Source: Falsiroseomonas sp051860665 (GTDB taxonomy: Bacteria > Pseudomonadota > Alphaproteobacteria > Acetobacterales > Acetobacteraceae). From it: a DNA stretch of 64,000 bases. Below are positions 36,419 to 45,235 of this stretch, piece after piece. Below the pieces are notes generated by a model. The model was given only the letters and a program-made list of their open reading frames with translations, had not been told where the DNA came from and did not search any database. The stretch's first letter is position 1. Every line of letters starts with the position of its first letter. A program made the translations under genes and the position numbers. The stretch is from NCBI RefSeq assembly GCF_051860665.1, contig NZ_JBHYDM010000008.1, forward strand, positions 62,001-126,000, in the 5' to 3' direction.

Positions 36419-37921
36419 ATGACGATCGCCATCGATATCGGCCTGAGCGCCTCCGGCACCCCCGCCGAGTTCGACCTCGAGGAACTTCTCTCCACCCGCC
36501 TGCTGGTGCAGGGCAATTCCGGCTCCGGCAAGTCGCATCTGCTGCGCCGGCTGCTGGAACAATCCGCCCCCTGGGTGCAGCAGGTGGTGGTGGATCCGGA
36601 GGGCGACTTCACCTCGCTCGCCGACCGCTTCGGGCATCTGGTCGTGGATGCCGGCGAATATACCGACACGGCCCTGCAGCAGGTGGCGGAGCGGGTGCGG
36701 CGGCACCGCGTCTCCGTCGTGCTGAACCTGGAGAGCGTGGAGGTGGAGCAGCAGCTGCGGCTGGCGGCGGCCTTCCTCGGCGGGCTCTTCGACGTGGACC
36801 GGGATGCCTGGTTCCCGGTGATGGTGGTGGTGGACGAGGCGCAGCTTTTTGCGCCCGCGGCGGCCAGCGAGACCTCGGACGAGGCGCGCCGCGCGGCGCT
36901 CGGCGCCATGACCAACCTGATGTGCCGCGGCCGCAAGCGCGGCCTGGCGGGGGTGATCGCGACGCAGCGCCTGGCCAAGCTGGCCAAGAACGTGGCGGCG
37001 GAGGCCTCCAACTTCATGATGGGCCGCACCTTCCTCGACATCGACATGGCCCGCGCCGCCGACCTGCTGGGGATGGAGCGGCGCCAGGCGGAGATGTTCC
37101 GGGACCTGGAGCGCGGGCACTTCATGGCCCTCGGCCCGGCCGTGTCCCGCCGCCCGCTGCGGGTGCGGGTCGGCGTGGTGGAGACCGGGTCCCGCAGCGC
37201 CGGGCCGAAGCTGGTGCCGCCGCCGAGCCAGGCCAGCGCGGCGGAGGCGCGGGAGCTGATTCTGGTGGCGCCTGAGCCCGAGGTGCCGCGCCCGCCCCGG
37301 CGGATGCCGCGCGCCACCGCGCCCGATCTCTTGACCCAGCTCGCCCAGGCCCGCCCGCCGCTGCCCGCCGCGGAGCCGGTGGCGGAGCCGACGCCGGAGG
37401 AAAAGGCCGAGCACCGTCGCAAGATCGCCGGCGTGCTGCAAAAGATCCTGGCGGAGCCGGATGCGCCCTTCCGGCCGGCCAGCGTGCTGTATCAGGATTT
37501 TCTCGTCCGCTGTCGGATCGAGGAGGTGGGCGGCCCGGCCATCGACATCCCCGCCTTCCGCCGCCTGCTGACCACGGCGCGCGCCGGCATCGGCGCGGAG
37601 GCGGCGGAGGGCAGCGAATGGGCCCAGGCCGTGGCGCGGGCGGAGGCGCTGCCGGATGACGTGCAGGGCGTCTTCCTGCTGCTGGCCCGGGCCGCGCTGG
37701 AGCGCCAGCCCTGTCCGTCCGATGCCACCCTGGCGCGCGCCTATGGCAGCCGCTCGCTCGGCCGGGCGCGGCGGCTGCTGACCTATCTGGAGGAGCAGGG
37801 CGCGCTGGTGGTCCGCGCCGAGCGCGGCGGGCGGCGCAGCGTGGTGCTGGTCGGCCTCGCCTGGGAAACCGCGCCGGGCGACCCGAACGGGCCGGAGGAG
37901 AGCGTGACCGCGGCGGCTTAA
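36419..37921 (+). CDS. HerA-like (DUF87) P-loop ATPase
   Basis: A 500-residue ATPase. The Walker A is LVQGNSGSGKSHLL (around residues 29-42) and Walker B VMVVVDEAQLFAP. The CRGRKRGLAGVIATQRL stretch is characteristic of HerA/DUF87 proteins. The C-terminal half (from about residue 290) is Pro-rich, then helical, and ends in a winged-helix-like region (GSRSLGRARRLLTYLEEQG). No NurA-type nuclease gene is adjacent, so a DNA repair role by analogy to HerA-NurA is not supported by context. Confidence 0.85.
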   Translation: MTIAIDIGLSASGTPAEFDLEELLSTRLLVQGNSGSGKSHLLRRLLEQSAPWVQQVVVDPEGDFTSLADRFGHLVVDAGEYTDTALQQVAERVRRHRVSVVLNLESVEVEQQLRLAAAFLGGLFDVDRDAWFPVMVVVDEAQLFAPAAASETSDEARRAALGAMTNLMCRGRKRGLAGVIATQRLAKLAKNVAAEASNFMMGRTFLDIDMARAADLLGMERRQAEMFRDLERGHFMALGPAVSRRPLRVRVGVVETGSRSAGPKLVPPPSQASAAEARELILVAPEPEVPRPPRRMPRATAPDLLTQLAQARPPLPAAEPVAEPTPEEKAEHRRKIAGVLQKILAEPDAPFRPASVLYQDFLVRCRIEEVGGPAIDIPAFRRLLTTARAGIGAEAAEGSEWAQAVARAEALPDDVQGVFLLLARAALERQPCPSDATLARAYGSRSLGRARRLLTYLEEQGALVVRAERGGRRSVVLVGLAWETAPGDPNGPEESVTAAA

Positions 37922-38865
37922 CCGCCGAGCACCCGCACCGGTCGGCCCGCCAGCCAGGCCGCGACCGCCTCGTGGCTTTCGCGATAGCGCACCAAAATGT
38001 TCTCCCGCGTGCGGCCGCCGATATGGGAGGTCAGCAGCGTATTCGGCAGGCTGCGCAGCGGGTGGTCCGCCAGCAGGGGCTCCTGCGCGAAGACATCGAG
38101 TCCGGCGCCGCCGATGCGGCCCTCCCGCAGGGCCGCGACCAGCGCCGCCTCCTCCACGATCGGGCCGCGGGAGGTGTTGATCAGCAGCGCATCGGGCCGC
38201 ATGGCCGCGATCTCCGCGGCACCGACCAGGCCGCGCGTGCGCGGCGACAGGCGCATATGGATGCTGATGACGTCGGAGTCGCGAAACAGCGCCTCCCGGC
38301 TCACCAGCTGCACGCCGACCTCGGCACAGCGTTCGGCGGTGAGGTTCTCGCTCCAGGCTACCACCTCCATGCCGAAGGCGAGGCCGACGCGCGCCATGCC
38401 CTCGCCGAGCTGGCCGAGACCGACCAGGCCCAGCCTGCGCCCGGTGAGGCCGCGCCCGAGGGCGGCACCCCAGCCGCCATCGCGGATCACGCGATCCTCC
38501 GCCACGATGTGCTTCACCAGGCCCAGCACCAGGCCCCAGGCGAGCTCCACCGTCGCCATCGGATGGCCCAGCGCGGTGCCACAGACCGTGACGCCGCGCG
38601 CGGCCAGCGCCGGCAGCTCCAGCGCCGCATTGGTCATGCCATGCGTGACCAGCAGCTTCAGCCGCGGCAGCCGGGCGAGCAGCGCGGCATCGAAGTGCGT
38701 TTCCTCCCGCGCCGTGACGATGATCTCGGCCTCGGCCAGGAGGGCCGCAGCCTCGGCATCCGTGATGCGGCCGTGGAAGTCGAGGACATGCGCGGTGGCG
38801 AGATCCCGCCAATCCACCGCCTGACGGGCGAGGCCGTGATAGTCGTTGATGACCGCGATCCGCAT
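37918..38865 (-). CDS. D-2-hydroxyacid dehydrogenase (NAD-dependent)
   Basis: A 315-residue oxidoreductase of the formate/glycerate dehydrogenase group. The NAD motif GLVGLGQLGEGMA lies in the middle. Catalytic residues are the Arg in NTSRGPIVEEAAL, a Glu in the following helix (DVFAQEPL) and the His in SHIGGRTRE. Its substrate could be 3-phosphoglycerate, glyoxylate or another 2-oxo acid. The start at 38865 (MRIAVINDYHG) fits the family. Its stop overlaps the convergent HerA-like gene by 3 nt. Confidence 0.9.
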   Translation of the reverse strand: MRIAVINDYHGLARQAVDWRDLATAHVLDFHGRITDAEAAALLAEAEIIVTAREETHFDAALLARLPRLKLLVTHGMTNAALELPALAARGVTVCGTALGHPMATVELAWGLVLGLVKHIVAEDRVIRDGGWGAALGRGLTGRRLGLVGLGQLGEGMARVGLAFGMEVVAWSENLTAERCAEVGVQLVSREALFRDSDVISIHMRLSPRTRGLVGAAEIAAMRPDALLINTSRGPIVEEAALVAALREGRIGGAGLDVFAQEPLLADHPLRSLPNTLLTSHIGGRTRENILVRYRESHEAVAAWLAGRPVRVLGG

Positions 38866-38995
38866 CAGTCTCAGCCCGGTGGTGGAGGGGGCCGAGGATG
38901 CGCGCCGTGCCGGCGTGGCGCAACGGCGGCACCCTTCCCGCTTTGCAGCCCGCGCCGAAGCTGCCAGCCTGCGCGCAACAAACGGGAGCGAAATC

Positions 38996-39967
38996 ATGTT
39001 CAAGGCGCTGTGCCGCAGCCTGGCCTGCGGAATCCTGACCGTTCTTGCCGGCGAGGCTGCCGCGCAAAGCTTTCCGGCGCGGCCGATCACCATGGTGGTC
39101 GGCTTCGCGCCCGGCGGTCCGGCGGATGTCGTGGCGCGGCTGATCGCGCCCTCGCTCGGCGCGGATCTGGGGCAATCCGTGGTGGTGGAGAATGCCTCCG
39201 GCGCCGGCGGGTCCATCGGCCAGGGGCGCGTCGCGGCGGCGCGGCCGGATGGGCACACCATCCTCTTCGGCAGCCTGGCCCAGGCGACCATCCCCACCCT
39301 GCTGCGCAACCTCAGCTTCGATCCGCAGGCGCTGGAGGCGATCGGCCTGGTGAACGAGGTGCCGATGGCGATCATCGCACGGCGCGATTTTCTGGCGGCC
39401 AACCTGGCGGAGCTGGTGGCGGTGGTGCGGCGCGACGGGCGCCGGATGAACCTGGGCAATGCGGGCATCGGCTCCACCAGCCACCTGTGCAGCCTGCTGC
39501 TGATCTCCGCCATCGGCGCCCCGGTGACGCTGGTGCCCTATCGCGGCAATGCGCTGGTCATGAACGACCTGATGGCCGGCACGCTGGACCTGGGCTGCGA
39601 CCAGACCACCAACAACGCGCAGCAGATCCGTGGCCAGACGATCCGCGCCTATGCGATCAGCACCCCCACCCGCGCCGCCGCGCTGCCCGAGGTGCCGACC
39701 ACGGCGGAGGCCGGCCTGCCTGCCATGAGCATGTCCGGCTGGAACATGCTGTTTGCCCCCGCCGGCACGCCGGGGCCGGTGGTGGAACGGCTGAACCGCG
39801 CCTTGCTGGCCGCGCTGCGGGACGAGAATGTCGGCCGCCGCCTCGCCGAGCTGGGCAGCGAGCCCGCCAGCGGGGAGCGCACCGCCCCGGCGGGCGCCCA
39901 GAACTTCTGGCGGGCCGAGATCGCCCGCTGGAAGCCGCTGCTGGAGGCGGCGGAGGCGGCGAACTGA
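38996..39967 (+). CDS. Tripartite tricarboxylate transporter substrate-binding protein (Bug family)
   Basis: A 323-residue periplasmic protein. The signal peptide (LACGILTVLAGEAAAQ) is followed by the signature FPARPITMVVGFAPGGPADVVAR (parts: FPARPITMVVGF and APGGPADVVAR) and VVVENASGAGGSIG, all Bug markers. Bug proteins bind carboxylates such as citrate or aromatic acids. No TctA/TctB membrane subunits are near. It is divergent from the hydroxyacid dehydrogenase gene over 130 nt, which may reflect a shared organic-acid role. Confidence 0.92.
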   Translation: MFKALCRSLACGILTVLAGEAAAQSFPARPITMVVGFAPGGPADVVARLIAPSLGADLGQSVVVENASGAGGSIGQGRVAAARPDGHTILFGSLAQATIPTLLRNLSFDPQALEAIGLVNEVPMAIIARRDFLAANLAELVAVVRRDGRRMNLGNAGIGSTSHLCSLLLISAIGAPVTLVPYRGNALVMNDLMAGTLDLGCDQTTNNAQQIRGQTIRAYAISTPTRAAALPEVPTTAEAGLPAMSMSGWNMLFAPAGTPGPVVERLNRALLAALRDENVGRRLAELGSEPASGERTAPAGAQNFWRAEIARWKPLLEAAEAAN

Positions 39968-40011
39968 GGCCCGGCTTGGCCGGCCAATCCGCGCCCTGCT
40001 AGGCTGGCCGC

Positions 40012-42018
40012 ATGACCGGAAACCCGCTGCTCGCCCCCTGGACCACGCCCTTCGGCGTGCCGCCCTTCGACCTGATCCGGCCCGAGCATTTCGGGCCCGC
40101 CTTCGACCAGGGCATGGCGGAGCAGCTTGCCGAGATCGCCGCCATCGCCGCGGACCCGGCGCCCGCGGATTTTGCCAATACGGTGGAGGCGCTGGAGCGC
40201 AGCGGGCGGACGCTGGACCGGGTGCGCAGCGTCTTCTTCAACCTGGTCTCCAGCCAGGCCACCGAGGCCTATCAGGCGATCGAGCGGGACTATGCGCCAC
40301 GGCTCGCCCGCCATCGCGCCGAGATCACGCTGAACCCGGCGCTCTTCGCGCGCATTTCCGCGCTGCTGGAGCGCCGCGAAAGCCTCGGCCTGGATGCGGC
40401 GCAGGACAGGCTGCTGGTGCGGCTGCATGCCGGGCTGGTGCGCAGCGGTGCCGCGCTGGATGCCGCCGCGCGGGAGCGGATGGCGGCGATCTCCACGCGG
40501 CTCGCCGTGCTGCACACGCAATTCGGCCAGAACGTGCTGGCGGACGAGAATGAGTGGCAGCTGGTGCTGGCGGAGGGGGACCTCGCGGGACTGCCGGATT
40601 TCGCCCGCGACGCGGCGCGGGAATCCGCGCGGGAGCGGGGCGTGGAGGGCTGGGTCATCACCCTGTCGCGGTCCTCCATCGAGCCCTTCCTGGTCTTCTC
40701 CACGCGGCGCGACCTGCGGGAGGTGGCCTGGCGCGCCTGGGTGGCGCGGGGCCTTGGCGCGCGGGACAATACCGTGCTGATCCGCGAGATCCTGGCGCTG
40801 CGGGCCGAGCGTGCCCGGCTGCTGGGCCATGCGGATTTCGCCGCCTGGCGCCTGGCCGACAATATGGCGCGCGACGCCGCCGCGGCCTCGGACCTGCTGC
40901 ACCAGGTCTGGGCCCCCGCGAAACGCCGCGCGGCGGTGGAGCGGGCGGAGCTGGAGGCGCTGGCCGGCCACCCCATCGAGGCCTGGGACTGGCGCCACTA
41001 TGCCGAGATCGCGCGCCGCGCGCGGCACGATATCGATGAGAGCCTGACGAAGCCCTATTTCCCGCTGGACGGCATGCTGGCCGCCGTCTTCGACACGGCG
41101 CGGCGCCTGTTCGGCGTGCGCTTCATCGAGCGGCCGGACATTCCCGTCTATCACCCGGATGTCCGCGCCTTCGACATGCAGGACGAGGACGGCGCCCATC
41201 GCGGCGTGTTTCTCCTCGACAGCTTTGCCCGCGCGGGCAAGCGATCCGGCGCCTGGATGAGCAGCTATCGCGTGGGGCATGGGCTGGATGGCCCGGTGAC
41301 GCCGATCGTCGTGAACAACAACAACATCGCGAAATCGACGCCCGCGCTGCTGTCCTTCGACGAGGCGCGGACGCTGTTCCATGAATTCGGCCATGCGCTG
41401 CACGGCCTGCTCTCCGCCGCGCATTACCCCTCCCAGTCCGGCACCGCGGTGCTGGCGGATTTCGTCGAATTCCCTAGCCAGGTGCTGGAGCATTGGCTGG
41501 AAGTGCCCGAAATCCTGCGCAGCCATGCGCGCCACCATGAGACTGGCGAGCCGCTGCCCGAGGATCTGCTGCGGCGGCTGCTCGCCGCGCGCCAGGATGG
41601 CCAGGGTTTTGCCAGCGTCGAATTCGTCTCCTCCGCACTCATCGACCTGGCGCTGCACACGCATCCCGACCCGCAGGCGCTCGACGTGGTGCAGTTCGAG
41701 GAAGAATTTTTGGGGGAGATCGGAATGCCGGAGGCGATCGGCCTGCGCCATCGCCCCGCGCATTTCCAGCACCTGTTTGCGGGCGGCGGCTACGCGGCCG
41801 GGTACTACGCTTATATGTGGGCGGAAGTGCTGGATGCCGATGCCTTCGAAGCCTTCGAGGAAGCCGGCGATCCCTTCGACCCGGCGCTGGCGGCGAAGCT
41901 CAAGGACATCTACCAGGCCGGCGACACGCGCGACCCGATGGAGCTCTACGTCGATTTCCGCGGCCGCCCACCCTCCGTCCAGGCGCTGCTGCGCAACCGG
42001 GGGCTGGCCGAGGCGTAG
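40012..42018 (+). CDS. M3 family zinc metallopeptidase (oligopeptidase/Dcp-like)
   Basis: A 668-residue cytoplasmic peptidase. The zinc site HEFGHALH is near residue 460, the third ligand Glu lies about 25 residues later (LADFVEFPSQVLEHW), and the family's late GGGYAAGYYAYMWAEVLD is present. The first 60 residues (PFGVPPFDLIRPEHFGPAFDQ; first part PFGVPPFDLIRPEHFGPAF) fit oligopeptidase A/Dcp. It degrades short peptides left by the main proteases. No signal peptide. Confidence 0.94.
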   Translation: MTGNPLLAPWTTPFGVPPFDLIRPEHFGPAFDQGMAEQLAEIAAIAADPAPADFANTVEALERSGRTLDRVRSVFFNLVSSQATEAYQAIERDYAPRLARHRAEITLNPALFARISALLERRESLGLDAAQDRLLVRLHAGLVRSGAALDAAARERMAAISTRLAVLHTQFGQNVLADENEWQLVLAEGDLAGLPDFARDAARESARERGVEGWVITLSRSSIEPFLVFSTRRDLREVAWRAWVARGLGARDNTVLIREILALRAERARLLGHADFAAWRLADNMARDAAAASDLLHQVWAPAKRRAAVERAELEALAGHPIEAWDWRHYAEIARRARHDIDESLTKPYFPLDGMLAAVFDTARRLFGVRFIERPDIPVYHPDVRAFDMQDEDGAHRGVFLLDSFARAGKRSGAWMSSYRVGHGLDGPVTPIVVNNNNIAKSTPALLSFDEARTLFHEFGHALHGLLSAAHYPSQSGTAVLADFVEFPSQVLEHWLEVPEILRSHARHHETGEPLPEDLLRRLLAARQDGQGFASVEFVSSALIDLALHTHPDPQALDVVQFEEEFLGEIGMPEAIGLRHRPAHFQHLFAGGGYAAGYYAYMWAEVLDADAFEAFEEAGDPFDPALAAKLKDIYQAGDTRDPMELYVDFRGRPPSVQALLRNRGLAEA

Positions 42019-42077
42019 GGGGTCTTGCCGCCGGCGGAGCCGCAGGGTGAAGCTGCGGCAATGCCGGGAGAGAACGC

Positions 42078-43712
42078 ATGAGCCTTCGCCGCATCGCCAC
42101 CACGCCCTTCAGCGACCAGAAGCCCGGCACCTCCGGCCTGCGCAAGAAGGTGACCGTCTTCCAGCAACCGCACTACGTCGAGAACTTCGTCCAGGCGATC
42201 TTCGACGTGCTGGGCGAGAAGCGGCAGGGCGCGACGCTGGTGGTCGGCGGCGATGGCCGCTTCCTGAACCGGGAGGTGGTGCAGGCCACGCTGAAGATCG
42301 CCGCCGCCAACGGATTTGCTCGAGTTCTGGTGGGGCAGGGGGGGCTGCTGTCGACGCCGGCGGCCTCGAACCTCATTCGCATCTCGGGCGCGATCGGCGG
42401 CGTGGTGCTCTCGGCCAGCCATAATCCCGGCGGGCCGGACGGCGACTTCGGTATCAAGTTCAATGCGGCGAATGGCGGGCCGGCGCCGGAGGAGATCACC
42501 GGCGCCATCTTCCGGCGCGCCAGCGCGATCACCGAATATGCGATGATGGAGGTGCCGGACCTCGATCTGGACCAGATCGGCGAACAGCGCCTCGGCGACT
42601 GCCTGATCCAGGTGGTGGATCCGGTTTCGGACTACGCCGCGATGATGCGCAAGCTGGTGGATTTCGACGCCATCGCGCAGCTTTTCGCGGGCGGCTTCCG
42701 CATGCAGTTCGACGCGATGAGCGCGATCACCGGCCCCTACGCGAAGGCCATCCTGGAGAACACGCTGCGCGCCGCGCCTGGCACGGTGCGCAACGGCACG
42801 CCGCTGCCCGATTTCGGCGGCCATCACCCGGACCCGAACCCGGTGCATGCGGCGGAGCTGATGGAGGCGATGCTGCGCGCCGATGCGCCGGATTTCGGCG
42901 CGGCCTCCGACGGCGATGGCGACCGCAACATGATCGTGGCGCCGGGGCTTTTCGTCACGCCCTCCGACAGCCTGGCGATCCTGGCCGCCCATGCGCATCG
43001 CGCGCCGGGCTATGCGCGGGGGCTGGCCGGCGTCGCACGCTCCATGCCCACCAGCCGCGCGGTGGACCGGGTGGCCAAGGCGCTCGGCATTCCCTGCTAC
43101 GAGACGCCGACCGGCTGGAAGTTCTTCGGCAATCTTCTCGATTCCGGCCGCATCACCCTCTGCGGCGAGGAAAGCGCGGGCACGGGGTCGGATCATGTGC
43201 GGGAGAAGGACGGTCTCTGGGCCGTGCTGCTCTGGCTGAACATCCTGGCCGCCACCGGGCAGCGCGCGGATGCGCTGGTGCGGGACCATTGGGCGCGCTT
43301 CGGCCGCGACTACTACACGCGGCACGATTATGAGGAGGTGGATGCCGCCGCCGCGAACGGGCTGATGCAGGCGCTGCGCGCGCAGCTCGCCACGCTGCCG
43401 GGCAAGAGCTTCGGCGGCCTCACCGTCTCCGCCTGCGACGACTTCGCCTATACCGATCCGGTCGATGGCTCCGTCACCGCGCAGCAGGGCGTGCGGATCC
43501 TGTTCGCGGAGGATGCGCGGGCGGTCTTTCGGCTCTCCGGCACCGGCACGGTGGGCGCCACGCTGCGGGTCTATCTGGAGCGCTTCGAGCCCGACCCGGC
43601 CCGCCACGACCTGGAAACGCAGGCGGTGCTGGCCCCGGTCATCGCGGCGGCGGGCGAGATCGCGGGCATTGCCCGCCATACCGGCCGCGATGCCCCCTCC
43701 GTGGTGACCTGA
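42078..43712 (+). CDS. pgm: Phosphoglucomutase (alpha-D-glucose phosphate-specific)
   Basis: A 544-residue alpha-D-phosphohexomutase. The phosphoserine loop LSASHNPGGPDGD is at about residues 112-124, the metal loop SDGDGDRN near residue 280, the sugar loop GEESAGTGSDH near 365 and the phosphate loop RLSGTGTVGATLRVY near the end. It converts glucose-1-phosphate and glucose-6-phosphate, linking glycogen, UDP-glucose and glycolysis. Its length and the opening TTPFSDQKPGTSGLRKKV (17 residues shown) match the eukaryotic-like Pgm group. Confidence 0.96.
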   Translation: MSLRRIATTPFSDQKPGTSGLRKKVTVFQQPHYVENFVQAIFDVLGEKRQGATLVVGGDGRFLNREVVQATLKIAAANGFARVLVGQGGLLSTPAASNLIRISGAIGGVVLSASHNPGGPDGDFGIKFNAANGGPAPEEITGAIFRRASAITEYAMMEVPDLDLDQIGEQRLGDCLIQVVDPVSDYAAMMRKLVDFDAIAQLFAGGFRMQFDAMSAITGPYAKAILENTLRAAPGTVRNGTPLPDFGGHHPDPNPVHAAELMEAMLRADAPDFGAASDGDGDRNMIVAPGLFVTPSDSLAILAAHAHRAPGYARGLAGVARSMPTSRAVDRVAKALGIPCYETPTGWKFFGNLLDSGRITLCGEESAGTGSDHVREKDGLWAVLLWLNILAATGQRADALVRDHWARFGRDYYTRHDYEEVDAAAANGLMQALRAQLATLPGKSFGGLTVSACDDFAYTDPVDGSVTAQQGVRILFAEDARAVFRLSGTGTVGATLRVYLERFEPDPARHDLETQAVLAPVIAAAGEIAGIARHTGRDAPSVVT

Positions 43713-43788
43713 CCCCGCTTGGCTTCCCCAGCCCGGTCGGCTTCTGCTACGCCTTCCTCCACCAGTTCAGGCGAGAAGGCGGCAGACC

Positions 43789-44100
43789 ATGCCCAACGAC
43801 ACCGCGGCCAAGCCGGCCGCCCCGGAGGACCTCTGGCGACTGCGCAGCAGCCTGGACAATATCGACACGGCCCTGATCGCCATGCTGGCGGAACGTTTCC
43901 GGGTGACGCGGGAAGTGGGCCAGCTCAAGGCCCGGCACCGGCTGGAGGCGGTGGACGTGGCGCGGGAGGAGGCGAAGGTCGCCCGCCTGCGGGAGACCGC
44001 CGCCCGCGCCGGCCTCGATGAGGATTTTGCCGAGGAGTTCATCCGCCGGGTGATGGCGGAGGTCGTCCGCCAGCACCGGATCATCGCCGAGAAGGGGTGA
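43789..44100 (+). CDS. Chorismate mutase, AroQ class
   Basis: A 103-residue all-helical enzyme turning chorismate into prephenate for Phe and Tyr synthesis. Active-site residues appear in the usual order: an Arg near the start (LRSSLDNIDTALIAMLAERF), then VGQLKARH and the VAREEAKVARL stretch. The size is that of a stand-alone AroQ domain. No other shikimate gene is adjacent. Confidence 0.9.
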   Translation: MPNDTAAKPAAPEDLWRLRSSLDNIDTALIAMLAERFRVTREVGQLKARHRLEAVDVAREEAKVARLRETAARAGLDEDFAEEFIRRVMAEVVRQHRIIAEKG

Positions 44101-44146
44101 GCGACTTGCCGGTAGCGCGTCGGCAGTCTGCACGCCCCCCACCCAA

Positions 44147-44171
44147 CCCTCCCCCCCAAGCGGGGGGAGGG
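44147..44171. terminator. Bidirectional hairpin between convergent genes
   Basis: CCCTCCCCCC (44147-44156) pairs perfectly with GGGGGGAGGG (44162-44171) around a 5-nt loop, followed on the plus strand by CTTTGC. It lies between the chorismate mutase stop (44100) and the stop of the minus-strand PEP-mutase-family gene (44184). Confidence 0.65.
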
Positions 44172-44183
44172 CTTTGCAGGGTT

Positions 44184-45128
44184 CTACTTCGCCGGCGTCT
44201 CCACCCGCAGGTAGCGATCCTCCAGCGCCCGCCAGGTGGCGTTGTCGAACAGCTCCCAGAGCTTGCCGTGGCTGTACATGCTGCCGGCCACCGCATTGGT
44301 CGAGCCGGTCTCCTTCAGCGAGGCCAGCATCTCCATCCCCGCCTTGGCGATCAGCCGGGTCATGGCATTCGGGTAGATCGCCAGGCGGAAGCCGAGCGCC
44401 TGCAGCCGCTCCGCTGGCAGGATCGGCGTCTTGCCGCCCTCCACCATATTCGCCAGCAGCGGCACATCCGGGAAGGCGCGGCCGACATCCGCCAGCTCCG
44501 CCTCGGATTGCGGGCTTTCGACGAAGATCACATCGGCCCCGGCCTCCCGGTATGCCCGGGCGCGGCCGATCGCGGCGGCCAGGCCCTCGCCGGCGCGGGC
44601 ATCGGTGCGGGCGATCACCACGAAGTCCGGGTCCCGCCGGGCCTCGACCGCGGCGCGGATGCGCATCTGCATGTCGGTGGTGGAGACCAGCTTGCGGCCG
44701 GGCTCATGGCCGCACTTCTTCGGCCATTCCTGGTCCTCGATCTGGATGGCGGAAACCCCGGCGCGCTCGTATTCCCGCACCGTGCGGATGACGTTCAGCG
44801 GGCCGCCATAGCCGGTATCGCCATCGGCGATGACGGGGATGGAAACGACGTCGCAGATGCGGCGGATGCGGTCGATGATCTCGCCGAAGGACAGCGCGGC
44901 CACATCCGGCGCGCCGAGGGCGCTCATCGAGATGCCGGCGCCGGTGATGTACAGCGCCTGGAAGCCGGAGGCATCGACCAGGCGGGCGGTCACGCAGTCG
45001 AAGGCGCCGGGGGCCAGGAACAGCTCCGGCCCGGCCAGCAGCTGGCGCAACCGGCGGTTGCGGCCGGGCGCATCTGCCAAGCCGATGGGCAGAACGGGGC
45101 CGGAGGGAGCAGAAACGGCATCAGGCAT
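44184..45128 (-). CDS. Isocitrate lyase/PEP mutase family protein
   Basis: A 314-residue TIM-barrel enzyme. Hallmarks are DGDTGYGG (Mg-binding Asp), IEDQEWPKKCGH with the catalytic Cys, and ARTDAR. The length fits oxaloacetate decarboxylase, 2,3-dimethylmalate lyase or carboxyphosphonoenolpyruvate mutase-type proteins, which cannot be told apart by eye. The ATG at 45128 follows GGAGG; a longer reading begins with TTG. It is divergent from a Bug-type binding protein gene, so it may act on an imported dicarboxylate. Confidence 0.88.
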   Translation of the reverse strand: MPDAVSAPSGPVLPIGLADAPGRNRRLRQLLAGPELFLAPGAFDCVTARLVDASGFQALYITGAGISMSALGAPDVAALSFGEIIDRIRRICDVVSIPVIADGDTGYGGPLNVIRTVREYERAGVSAIQIEDQEWPKKCGHEPGRKLVSTTDMQMRIRAAVEARRDPDFVVIARTDARAGEGLAAAIGRARAYREAGADVIFVESPQSEAELADVGRAFPDVPLLANMVEGGKTPILPAERLQALGFRLAIYPNAMTRLIAKAGMEMLASLKETGSTNAVAGSMYSHGKLWELFDNATWRALEDRYLRVETPAK

Positions 45129-45235
45129 GGGCGGCAACCTCCATCAGCGGCGCCGGGGGGCTCTGCGCGAAGCTTCCCCCTGGCGCCGGGTTATCCCATG
45201 CTAGTGCCATGCAACGCCTTCGGACCAAACCCCCC

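Noticed and set aside
34376..39484. A 1702-codon open frame on the minus strand
   Set aside because: It runs antisense through five well-supported genes, is low-complexity (Arg, Ala, Gly, His), has no recognisable motif in most of its length, and arises from the high GC content that removes stops from the antisense frame.
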